Source: Faeciplasma sp048393055 (GTDB lineage: Bacteria > Bacillota > Clostridia > Oscillospirales > Ruminococcaceae). From it: a DNA stretch of 64,000 nt. Under the pieces are notes generated by a model. That model had not been told where the DNA came from, made no database searches, and worked only from the letters and a program-made list of their open reading frames with translations. This document shows positions 56,413-64,000 of this stretch, piece by piece. The translations under genes were made by a program, and so were the position numbers. Numbering within the stretch: the first letter of the stretch is position 1; each line of letters opens with the position of its first letter. Location of the stretch: positions 62,001-126,000 of the forward strand of contig DBFJJS010000012.1 in assembly GCA_048393055.1 (NCBI GenBank). Reading direction: 5' to 3'.

Positions 56413-57771
56413 CTACGTCCTGTCTGCAAGCTCTATATACTTGCTCTGTCCCTTTACCGACTTATACGCCGGACGGATTATCCTTTGACCGGTCGTTTTT
56501 TCCTCAAACCTGTGCGCGCACCAGCCCGCCATCCTTGAAACAGCGAAAAGCGCGGTGGCCAGCTCTTCCGGAATGCCGAGCATTCTGTAGCAGAGCCCGG
56601 AGTACATGTCTACATTTGCGCACAAAGCCTTTTCCGAGCCTGTTTCCTCCATGAAAATACCTGGAGTGAGGCGTTCGATGCTGTTCAAAAGATTGAACTG
56701 GCTTTCATAGGGCGTGCCCTCCGCCATTTTAAAGGCGGTCTTTTTCAGTATGACTGCCCTTGGGTCGGAAAGAGTGTAAACCGCGTGACCCATGCCGTAG
56801 ATGAGTCCGGAGCGGTCGGAGGCTTCCTTTCTTATTATCTTTCTCAAAAGCTCCGAGATCTCGGCGTCGTCTTCCCAGTTCCTGACGTTTGCCTTGATGT
56901 AGTCGAGCTGCTCCAGAACCTTAAGGTTCGCGCCGCCGTGCCTAGGTCCCTTTAAAGAGCCTACGGCTGCGGAATAGGCGGAAAACGGGTCTGTTCCGGA
57001 CGATGTCAGCACCCTGCATGCAAATGTCGAGTTGTTTCCTCCGCCGTGCTCGGCGTGGAGCATTAATATGAGGTCTAAAAGCTTGGCCTCCTCATATGTG
57101 TATACCCTGTTGTCGCGAAGCAGTGAGAGTATGGTTTCTGCGGTGGATTCCTCGGGCTGGAGCTGGTGCATATACATGCTCTTGCCGTCGTACACCCTGC
57201 GTTTTACCTGATACGCCGAGGTCATGATAACAGGCATTTTAGCAAGTATCGACACTGCTGTGGAAAGCTCCTGACCGGGAGTTTTCGGCTCTGGATTTTC
57301 AGCGTAGGAATATAGCGCGAGAATAGCCCTTGAGAGCTTGTTCATTATATTTCTCGACGGCGCTTTGAGTATCATGTCCTCAAAGAAATTCGGAGGCAGC
57401 TCGCGGTTTTCCGAAAGGGTGCGGTTGAAGTTGGCGAGCTCGCGCATGGTGGGAAGTTTGCCCAAAAGCAGGAGGTAAGCCACTTCCTCGTAGCCGAATC
57501 TGTCCGACTTTTCAACGCCCTCTACAAGGTCGTAAATGCTGTAGCCTCTGTAATAAAGCTCGCCTTCGATGTTTTGCTTTTCGCCTTCGTTGATTATGTA
57601 GCCGTGGACGTTGCATATATTTGTAAGTCCAGCCAGCACGCCGGTGCCGTCTGCGTTTCTGAGCCCGCGCTTAACGTCGTATTTTTGGTAGTACTTCGGG
57701 TCTATCCTGTTATTTTCAAGAAATTCCTCATAAAACTCCCTGCGCGTATTTTCGTCAATGTTCAATTTCAT
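56413..57771 (-). CDS. Citrate synthase
   Basis: Condenses acetyl-CoA and oxaloacetate, 452 aa. LHAEHGGGNNSTFACRVLTS, SLKGPRHGGANLKVLEQLDY, IYGMGHAVYTLSDPRAVIL and ANVDMYSGLCYRMLGI contain the catalytic His and Asp residues. ICNVHGYIINEGEKQNIEGE at the N terminus and the length suggest the type found in anaerobic Clostridia, where it can feed glutamate synthesis. No aconitase or isocitrate dehydrogenase nearby. Confidence 0.95.
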   Translation of the reverse strand: MKLNIDENTRREFYEEFLENNRIDPKYYQKYDVKRGLRNADGTGVLAGLTNICNVHGYIINEGEKQNIEGELYYRGYSIYDLVEGVEKSDRFGYEEVAYLLLLGKLPTMRELANFNRTLSENRELPPNFFEDMILKAPSRNIMNKLSRAILALYSYAENPEPKTPGQELSTAVSILAKMPVIMTSAYQVKRRVYDGKSMYMHQLQPEESTAETILSLLRDNRVYTYEEAKLLDLILMLHAEHGGGNNSTFACRVLTSSGTDPFSAYSAAVGSLKGPRHGGANLKVLEQLDYIKANVRNWEDDAEISELLRKIIRKEASDRSGLIYGMGHAVYTLSDPRAVILKKTAFKMAEGTPYESQFNLLNSIERLTPGIFMEETGSEKALCANVDMYSGLCYRMLGIPEELATALFAVSRMAGWCAHRFEEKTTGQRIIRPAYKSVKGQSKYIELADRT

Positions 57772-57805
57772 ACGCTGTCCTCTCTTTCCTTTTGTATTTC
57801 ATTAA

Positions 57806-57834
57806 AGTTTAGCACCTTAAAGCCTTTCTGTCAA
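57806..57834 (-). promoter_or_regulatory. Promoter of citrate synthase
   Basis: Minus strand: TTGACA (57834-57829), 17 bp, TAAACT (57811-57806), 35 bp before the start codon. Confidence 0.65.
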
Positions 57835-57955
57835 CCTCGTGATGAATTATTTAGCGTTGTTTTATTCATTTTCCGCCGTCAGCTTCTGGCGCAGCCCTCG
57901 GCCACGCTGCATTTCAATGCGCAGGTTGCAGGACGCAGACCTGACAAATGCAATT

Positions 57956-59953
57956 TTATATTTCATGAGTAAGGATATAATAGGTGTAGAAGTTATAGAC
58001 ATTTAAAATGCTGTCGTCATACCTGTTGGACCTGTCGTTCCAGCAGAGGAAGCGGTCGTAATATCCGAACGCGTTCATTGCAGGGGTGATTTTCTGCATG
58101 TCTCGTATCATCTGGTACTCCCTTGAGAGTGGGACACCGGCGTATTCGAGCATCTTCACGCTGAGAAAATTAGGGCTGGTAACACCGAAGTCCACGCTGG
58201 ATGACTCTGGCTCTTCAAGCTCGTAGTTCGCCCAGATCAGATACGGAGTCTGATATCTTGTCAGAAAGTTATTTGCAATTTCGTTGAGATTGGGCGATAT
58301 CTGTTCGATAAGCTCGTCCTCGATCTGCGGCTGATGGTCGCCGAAGAAAACGATTATGGTTTTTTCATCCACTTGCTCAAAGTAGCTTATGAGCTCCCTT
58401 AGCGCCTCGTCCGATTTTTTTATCAGCGACAGATACTGCTCCGCTCTGGGATAATCTCCGTCGTAACCTGTTATGTGCACGTCGGCTGTAAAATCGTCCC
58501 CGTCATATTCGTAGCCGGAGTGGTTCTGCACGGTAACGCCGAATATAAATATTTTGTCCGCCCCCCTGCTTTCAAACTTTTCTATTACCTGATCGTAGAA
58601 AAAGCTGTCGCTGATATAGTTGCGCACATACTCCACCCCGTCCCCAAAGCCCTTTAGCCATACGCTCGAGCTTTGGTATTTGCTGTCGTAGTCGGTCATA
58701 TCCTCGGCGCTGATAAAGTCGTCAAACCCCATAAAATCATACACCGAGTTGCGCTTCCAGCATACCTCATAAAACGGGTGCATCGCAACCGCTTCATAGC
58801 CGTATTCCTTAAGATAGGTTGCAAGAGACGGTATGGAGTGGGTGATGTTCTGCATATACGCATAGCTTCCGCTAGGCATGTACATCATGGACAGACCTGT
58901 CAGAAACTCAAATTCGGTGTTGCATGTACCGCCGCCGAGGGTGGATACTAAAAGCCTTCCGTGCGGATAGCTGTCTGTAAGTTCGTTGTAAAACGGCATG
59001 TAGTCTACATCCGTATCAAGCCTGCCCATGAACGAAAGATCGGCAAAGCTTTCGTTCATTATGACTATGATATTGGGAAGCTCCTCTTCACTCATCTCAA
59101 GCTGCTCGTCCTCGTATTGGGACAAGTAGTTCCATATTACATCCTCGGAATAGCCCGTCGGCTTTTCAAAATGCATTTTGCGCGCGCCGATGTAAAAGTT
59201 CAGGGCGATGCCGTTGAGGTCGTTGGTCGCCTGAGTGTCAAAGGTGGAGGTGGAGAAGGATCTATAGTCTATATTCCAGATGTGCACGCACAGCACAGCC
59301 GCCATTACAAGCCCCGCAGCTCCCGCTGCGGCCCTTGACAGAGAAAAAGGCATTTTTTTAGGCCAACTTATCTTAAACTTTGCCGCCATTGCCGCAAAAA
59401 GGACGAATCCCGCCGTGCCGGTGAGCATGTTAATATCAAAATGCCATTCGTCGGGGGAGGTTATCGTCATGGCTGTGCCTATGGCGAAAAGATCGGTCGG
59501 CACAAGCGGCGTGCCGCGTATCATAAGCACTATTTGATTGGCGGCGTGTAAAGCGTAGCTTACGGCAAGCTCTACCGCAAGGGAAACAAACACCGACTGT
59601 GTAAACGCAAATACGATAAGCTGCACAGCGGCGTAAAAAACAAGGTTCTCAAGGTAGATGTATCCCGCGTACACGGGAGCGCCGACAAGCGTTCTCACCA
59701 TTTCAAAGCACATAAACGGTCCGAGGACGAACATCGCCGCCGCTGACGCAGTACTTGCCGCCGCGCCGAGGCGTATATCGAAAATAAGCGCGAAGGCAGC
59801 CAGAGCGTATACCGCGGCAAAGCCCACAGCGCCCCGGATGTCTATTGCGCCGTCCGAAATAAAGGAGCGCCAGTTTACCGCTGCAAGCGCAAAAAGGAAT
59901 ATAGCCGCCGCCAGCCCGAATATAAGTCTTTTACCTGATTTAAGCTTTATCAT
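57956..59953 (-). CDS. LTA-synthase-like phosphoglycerol transferase (sulfatase fold)
   Basis: 665 aa. About five transmembrane helices (residues 10-225) anchor an extracytoplasmic alkaline-phosphatase-like domain. Metal Glu301 is in NIIVIMNESFAD; the predicted nucleophile Thr343 is in GGGTCNTEFEFLTG; GDHQPQIED gives further metal ligands. The family (LtaS/MdoB) uses phosphatidylglycerol to build polyglycerol-phosphate on glycolipid or other acceptors. The product here (teichoic acid or capsule modification) is inferred. Confidence 0.88.
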   Translation of the reverse strand: MIKLKSGKRLIFGLAAAIFLFALAAVNWRSFISDGAIDIRGAVGFAAVYALAAFALIFDIRLGAAASTASAAAMFVLGPFMCFEMVRTLVGAPVYAGYIYLENLVFYAAVQLIVFAFTQSVFVSLAVELAVSYALHAANQIVLMIRGTPLVPTDLFAIGTAMTITSPDEWHFDINMLTGTAGFVLFAAMAAKFKISWPKKMPFSLSRAAAGAAGLVMAAVLCVHIWNIDYRSFSTSTFDTQATNDLNGIALNFYIGARKMHFEKPTGYSEDVIWNYLSQYEDEQLEMSEEELPNIIVIMNESFADLSFMGRLDTDVDYMPFYNELTDSYPHGRLLVSTLGGGTCNTEFEFLTGLSMMYMPSGSYAYMQNITHSIPSLATYLKEYGYEAVAMHPFYEVCWKRNSVYDFMGFDDFISAEDMTDYDSKYQSSSVWLKGFGDGVEYVRNYISDSFFYDQVIEKFESRGADKIFIFGVTVQNHSGYEYDGDDFTADVHITGYDGDYPRAEQYLSLIKKSDEALRELISYFEQVDEKTIIVFFGDHQPQIEDELIEQISPNLNEIANNFLTRYQTPYLIWANYELEEPESSSVDFGVTSPNFLSVKMLEYAGVPLSREYQMIRDMQKITPAMNAFGYYDRFLCWNDRSNRYDDSILNVYNFYTYYILTHEI

Positions 59954-60156
59954 TTTACACCCTTATTGTTGTTGCCGCGGACGGTTTTGCAATGCGCCGC
60001 TTTACCAGCTGTAATTGACACAAAAGCCGCCGCAGAGTATTATTAGAGTATTATTTAATATGGAATACAGATACTATTCTTATATGATGTATATATGATT
60101 ATACAATATGCTTTGTTTTTTTGCAATACTAAAGCGTGATTATGGGGGAAATGCGC

Positions 60157-61020
60157 ATGAAGGAGAGCCTTAGGAGGATAATAACACAGTATCTTCTGAT
60201 ATCGATAGGGTCTTGCGTTTACGCGGTTTCTATCAGCCTTTTTTTAGACCCAAATGGAATCGTGCCCGGAGGATTTACCGGAATCGCCATGATAATAGGT
60301 CAGTACTTTCCGGAGCTTCAAACCGGCACTGTAGTGCTGGTGCTCAACGTTCCCATAATTCTTCTCGGAATATGGCGCTTTAAGCTTAAATTTTTGGCGT
60401 CTACGATTTATTCGGTTGTGCTGTCCTCACTGATGATGAATGTTTTAAGCAGACTCGGTCCTCTTACAAGCGACCCGCTGCTCGCCTGCGTCGCCGGAGG
60501 ATGCCTTATGGCGATAGGGCTTGAGATGGTGCTTATGCAGGGCGCTACCACCGGCGGAACTGATGTTATAGTAAAGCTTTTGAGGACGAGATTCAGGGGG
60601 CTTTCGGCCGGGACGCTATTTATCATTACCGACGGCATCGTAGTCTTATGCGCGGCTGTGACGAGCGGGAATATCGACGCGGGACTTTACGCCGCGCTAT
60701 GCATAATTATCTCAGCGGTTGTTATGGATCATATTTTAAACGGCAGCAGCGAGGCGAAGATGATTCTTCTGGTCAGCGACAGGTACGAGGAGATAACCCG
60801 CAGGCTGATGGATGAACTGGACGCGGGGGTGACGCTTTTGGACGGAGTGGGAGCGTATTCCGGCACGGAGAAAAAGGTCGTGCTGTGCGTTATAAAGAAG
60901 TCGCTGATTTCAAAGGCGCTGAAGCTCATAAGGACGGTAGACAGCCGCTCCTTCGCTATTATCACTACTGCGAACGAGGTATTCGGAGAGGGCTATAAGC
61001 TCCACGGCGAGGGCTTTTAA
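60157..61020 (+). CDS. YitT-family membrane protein (DUF2179 C-terminus)
   Basis: 287 aa. Five to six transmembrane helices (QYLLISIGSCVYAVSISLFL and DPNGIVPGGFTGIAMIIGQY onward) make the YitT domain. A cytoplasmic C-terminal DUF2179 follows (ITRRLMDELDAGVTLLDGVG ... FAIITTANEVFGEGY). Function unknown; such proteins are abundant in Firmicutes. ATG 60157 has the right spacing from GGGGGAA; earlier in-frame GTG and ATG codons (60136-60151) are possible. Confidence 0.85.
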   Translation: MKESLRRIITQYLLISIGSCVYAVSISLFLDPNGIVPGGFTGIAMIIGQYFPELQTGTVVLVLNVPIILLGIWRFKLKFLASTIYSVVLSSLMMNVLSRLGPLTSDPLLACVAGGCLMAIGLEMVLMQGATTGGTDVIVKLLRTRFRGLSAGTLFIITDGIVVLCAAVTSGNIDAGLYAALCIIISAVVMDHILNGSSEAKMILLVSDRYEEITRRLMDELDAGVTLLDGVGAYSGTEKKVVLCVIKKSLISKALKLIRTVDSRSFAIITTANEVFGEGYKLHGEGF

Positions 61021-61049
61021 GGCATAAAAAGTATAACAGGATAAAAATA

Positions 61050-61104
61050 ATGCGCTGCTCCCGAATTTTTTTCGAGAACAGCGCATTGCAATGCGCAGCG
61101 CATT
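61050..61104. terminator. Bidirectional terminator of the YitT-like gene and galM
   Basis: TGCGCTG / CAGCGCA with an AT-rich loop, followed on the minus strand by ATTATTTTTAT. An overlapping second hairpin, AATGCGC / GCGCATT, adjoins it, so three related AATGCGC/GCGCATT words are stacked. Confidence 0.75.
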
Positions 61105-61120
61105 TTCAATACGCATGGTG

Positions 61121-62170
61121 TCATTTTTCCATGCTGAAGCTGTAAGCCGTAACGTGGTGATAGATTTGCCCCGCCTTTAAGATCGGCTTTTCAAAGTTGT
61201 CAAACCTGAGGGAGTTGGGGTAAAACTGCGTCTCAAGGCAAAGACCCGAGCGCTTTTCTATCGGTACGCCGCCCTTTCCGAAGGGTGCTGTGCCGTCCAA
61301 GAAGTTGCCGCTGTAAAACTGCATTCCGGGAAGGTCGGTGTAAACCTCCATCACTATGCCGGACGAAGCCGCCTTAAGCGTAGCTGCTTTTCTGAAGCCG
61401 TCGCCGTCGATGCAGAAGTTGTGGTCATATCCTCCCGCAAAGACAAGCTGCTCGTAAGGCGACGATATCCTTTCGCCTACGGTGTGGAAATCGGTAAAAT
61501 CGAGCGGGGTGTTTTCCACCTTTGCCACATATCCCGTGGGCAGGCACTCCGAGTTTCCGACGGTGAAGTGGGAAGCGTTGATTTTCAGTAAGTGACCCTC
61601 TATCGAGCCTGAGCCCTGACCGTCGAGGTTGAAGTAGCAGTGGTTTGTAAGGTTGCACACCGTGTCCGCGTCGCTCACGGCGCTGTAGTCTATTATAAGG
61701 GTGTTGTTGTCGTCGAAGCTGTATTTTACTGTCACGTCGAGGCGTCCGGGGAATCCCTCCTCGCCGTCCTCCGAGCGGTATGTAAGGAGAAGGCTTTCGC
61801 CGTCTGTCTGAGAGCGCCACAGCCTCTTGTCAAACCCGCGGCTTCCGCCGTGGAGGTTATTTCTTCCGTCGTTTTTTTCGAGGGAGTAGGTTTTTCCGTT
61901 AAGCTCGAATCGGGCGTCTTCTATTCTGTTGCCGTGGCGGCCGATGAGCGCGCCGATGTATTTGGTCTGGGCTTCGTAGCCCGACGCGTCGTCGTAGCCC
62001 AGGGCGACGTCCGTAAGTGCTCCGTTTTTATCTGGGACGCATATCGCGCGTATCGCTCCGCCAAACTCGGATATCTGCACATACGCTCCGTTTTTGTTCT
62101 TAAGCTCATATAAATATACGCTTTCTCCGCTTGAAAGCTTGCCGAATTCACGCCTTGTAACAGTGGTCAT
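61121..62170 (-). CDS. galM: Aldose 1-epimerase (galactose mutarotase-like)
   Basis: 349 aa. Interconverts anomers of galactose or glucose. GALIGRHGNRIEDARF, NNLHGGSRGFDKRLWRS, VCNLTNHCYFNLDGQGSG (catalytic His) and LCLETQFYPNSLRF (catalytic Glu) are diagnostic. ATG 62170 follows GAAAGGACAG; longer upstream extensions lack a site. No other gal genes are nearby, so it works as a stand-alone enzyme. Confidence 0.94.
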   Translation of the reverse strand: MTTVTRREFGKLSSGESVYLYELKNKNGAYVQISEFGGAIRAICVPDKNGALTDVALGYDDASGYEAQTKYIGALIGRHGNRIEDARFELNGKTYSLEKNDGRNNLHGGSRGFDKRLWRSQTDGESLLLTYRSEDGEEGFPGRLDVTVKYSFDDNNTLIIDYSAVSDADTVCNLTNHCYFNLDGQGSGSIEGHLLKINASHFTVGNSECLPTGYVAKVENTPLDFTDFHTVGERISSPYEQLVFAGGYDHNFCIDGDGFRKAATLKAASSGIVMEVYTDLPGMQFYSGNFLDGTAPFGKGGVPIEKRSGLCLETQFYPNSLRFDNFEKPILKAGQIYHHVTAYSFSMEK

Positions 62171-62253
62171 AAAAAGCTGTCCTTTCAAATTTTTTAAGCC
62201 GTCAAGGTTCAAAAATATTTTCATCGCCATGCAATATTTTTTTATGCAGGTTT

Positions 62254-62282
62254 GTATTATGAGTGTAACACCTTTTGAGCAA
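62254..62282 (-). promoter_or_regulatory. Possible promoter of galM
   Basis: Minus strand: TTGCTC (62282-62277), 17 bp, TAATAC (62259-62254). Moderate match, 84 bp before the start codon. Confidence 0.4.
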
Positions 62283-62336
62283 AAATTCAACATGATTAAA
62301 ATCATTAATTAAAAATTAAAAGTGTTGTTTTTTGTA

Positions 62337-62365
62337 TTTACAAAACGGTGGATAGGTGTTATAAT
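62337..62365 (+). promoter_or_regulatory. Promoter of the secreted Fn3-like protein
   Basis: TTTACA (62337-62342), 17 bp, TATAAT (62360-62365) with a TGT extended -10. AAAGGAG (62381-62387) and ATG 62397 follow. Confidence 0.7.
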
Positions 62366-62396
62366 GAAAGCAATTGATTAAAAGGAGTGTCACAAA

Positions 62397-64000
62397 ATGA
62401 CTAAAAGAATTTTTGCGGCTGTTTTAGCAATTGTTCTTGTAGTAACAACGCTCGCAATTCCGGCATTTGCATCGCCGTCGGGAGCGTCTCTTGTCAAGGA
62501 CTCAGGCTCAAACAAGCTCACCGCCACTTGGTCTCCCGTTACCGGAGCGAATATTTATGAAGTGAAGTTCTATAGGGACGACGTAGTGGCTTATTCGACA
62601 AATGTAACTGTTACCTCAGCAACAAACACTGCTGAGATGTGCACGGTTACATATACCCCCAGCACAGGAGGAAACTACACTGTGCAGGTTGGCGCAAGGG
62701 AAACCGCTAACGGAGCGTATATGGCACTGTACACCAGCAACCCGGTATCTATCCCGATAACAGGAACGGGATCGGGAGGAATCCAGATAAGCGGCTCAGG
62801 CAATACAACAACCGTTAGCTGGGATAACGACGGTTATAGCATAAACTATTATGTTCAGTATGTAACCGCCGACGGCACATCTGGTCAATATGTTACGGCT
62901 GGAGACGGTGACAGAAGCTCCGTTACTATTTCCACCAGCATCAGCAACATCAAGTCGATTACTGTATACAGAGCCAACAACAATCAAACAGCATACAGCG
63001 GAATAATTGGCTCATGGACAAATAATGGTTCAAGCGGTGGTAATACAGGCAGTGGAAATATCACTCAGAATAATATCACCATTTCAATCAACGGCAACTA
63101 TGTAGTGGTTTCATGGCAGCCCCTTGCTTACGCCACAAGATATCAGGTGGCGTATAGGACTAGTCCGACAGCTAACTACACCTACGTTGATTCTACTACC
63201 GGAACAGCTTCGTTCCCGTATATCGCTGGTCAGACTTATCAGATTGCTGTAGCAGGAAATGTAAATGGCAGCTGGGTTACTATCGGTTCCGGCGCAATCT
63301 ATGGCAGTTCAACCGGAGGCGGTACTGTTACCGGAAACGTAGTTGCTACAAGGAATTCAGCTTCCAGCAGCCAGGTTTACCTGACATGGCAAGCATCTTC
63401 AAGCAGCACTATGTATATAATCAACTGCTCAAGATCCGGTGCTGCGACAACTCAGCAGTTTGCAAACACCAATAGTACAGTCATTAACTGTGATCCTAAC
63501 TACGACTGGTCGTTTGTAGTAACAACGATAGACGGTCAAACCGTAGGTTACGCTGTTCTTACAAGAGGCTCAACTTCTAGCCTTACAGGCTCAGGTTCTG
63601 TGGGTGGAACAAACAGCCTTACCATTAACAGAGGCTACAATTCTTCTACAGTATCATGGCCCGCAGTTTACGGTGCTGTAGGATATATCGTAATTCACAG
63701 GGGTTCAAACACTTCCACCCTTAATGAAGTCGTTACTAACAACAGCATAACTTTGAATTACGGCACAAATGATACCTGGTCGGTATCCGTTCAGGCTATC
63801 ATGTCTACCAATCAGTTTGTAACTGTCGGATCTGCAACCGTTACTCCTTCCGGAATCACCCAGGGCGGTTCGAGCTCTTCAAGCAACGTAACCCAGGGCA
63901 GCAACTGCACGGTTACCAGCTACGCTAACTACGCGTACCTCACATGGAATGCAAACGGAAGATCGCCTTACACCGTTATCTACTATCTCAACGGCGATAC
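62397..64000 (+). CDS. Large secreted protein with Fn3-like repeats (runs off right edge)
   Basis: 534 codons are visible, then the window ends in frame. Sec signal peptide (first 25 residues, AFA-SPSG cleavage likely). After it there are at least six beta-sandwich repeats of about 80-100 residues. Each carries a Trp motif such as KLTATWSPVTGANIYEVKFY, TTTVSWDNDGYSINYYVQYV, NYVVVSWQPLAYATRYQVAY, SSQVYLTWQASSSSTMYIIN and SSTVSWPAVYGAVGYIVIHR, joined by Gly/Ser/Thr linkers. This resembles fibronectin-III repeats of surface or carbohydrate-active proteins. The C-terminal domains, which would show function and anchoring, are outside the window. Confidence 0.8.
   Translation, partial: MTKRIFAAVLAIVLVVTTLAIPAFASPSGASLVKDSGSNKLTATWSPVTGANIYEVKFYRDDVVAYSTNVTVTSATNTAEMCTVTYTPSTGGNYTVQVGARETANGAYMALYTSNPVSIPITGTGSGGIQISGSGNTTTVSWDNDGYSINYYVQYVTADGTSGQYVTAGDGDRSSVTISTSISNIKSITVYRANNNQTAYSGIIGSWTNNGSSGGNTGSGNITQNNITISINGNYVVVSWQPLAYATRYQVAYRTSPTANYTYVDSTTGTASFPYIAGQTYQIAVAGNVNGSWVTIGSGAIYGSSTGGGTVTGNVVATRNSASSSQVYLTWQASSSSTMYIINCSRSGAATTQQFANTNSTVINCDPNYDWSFVVTTIDGQTVGYAVLTRGSTSSLTGSGSVGGTNSLTINRGYNSSTVSWPAVYGAVGYIVIHRGSNTSTLNEVVTNNSITLNYGTNDTWSVSVQAIMSTNQFVTVGSATVTPSGITQGGSSSSSNVTQGSNCTVTSYANYAYLTWNANGRSPYTVIYYLNGD

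Overview
The window looks like chromosome of an endospore-forming Firmicute of the class Clostridia, probably an Oscillospiraceae/Ruminococcaceae-type anaerobe. The evidence is GGAGG-type ribosome binding sites, spore genes (yabP, yabQ, spoVAC, spoVT), a zinc-ribbon S14, a Clostridia-style S10-spc-alpha cluster with secY-adk-map-KOW-infA inside it, and many lipoproteins. Base composition is intermediate. The exception is a clearly AT-richer island around 41.06-42.26 kb. No rRNA, IS element, prophage or CRISPR array was seen.

Left part (1-14.6 kb). polA runs off the left edge and is divergent from a translation/tRNA-modification run (dus, trmN6-like, rsmI, rimI, tsaD). Next come secreted proteins: a TroA-like binding lipoprotein, two tandem transglutaminase-like lipoproteins (the second with an SH3 domain), and an orphan solute-binding lipoprotein. 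Then comes the conserved yabP-yabQ-divIC-S1-domain block and a small unknown lipoprotein. Centre (14.6-31 kb): one long ribosomal superoperon from rpsJ to rplQ. It starts at a good promoter and a 420-nt structured leader with a very strong intrinsic terminator, then runs through secY, adk, map, a KOW protein, infA, rpmJ and rpoA.

Right of it (31-46 kb): a small secreted Cys-rich protein and a short solute-binding lipoprotein; a minus-strand tRNA cluster (Val, Asp, Phe, Gly-GCC, Gly-CCC, and a damaged second Gly-CCC made by tandem duplication); spoVAC without its usual partners; a GH39 glycosidase under a promoter framed by an 11-bp inverted repeat; greA-lysS, where LysRS carries an extra C-terminal tRNA-binding domain; a cupin; and an AT-rich two-gene cassette of a chymotrypsin-like protease followed by an Ig-like lipoprotein. 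Both cassette genes are broken by exactly one missing base in a homopolymer, and both sit on a canonical -1 slippery heptamer. An rRNA methyltransferase, two membrane proteins, tRNA-Thr and a signal-peptidase-like protein that lacks the catalytic serine follow.

Final part (46-64 kb): spoVT; a minus-strand housekeeping run (pgsA, rimO, recX, recA, prmC, yqhQ-like); a two-component system beside a lipoprotein with EF-hand-like loops; citrate synthase; an LTA-synthase-like enzyme; YitT-like; aldose 1-epimerase; and the first 534 codons of a large secreted protein built of Fn3-like repeats.

The best candidate for something undescribed is the protease/lipoprotein cassette with paired slippery homopolymers (39.9-42.2 kb). 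The serine-less signal peptidase homologue and the inverted-repeat promoter of the GH39 gene come next. All function calls are from reading the sequence; no database search was run.
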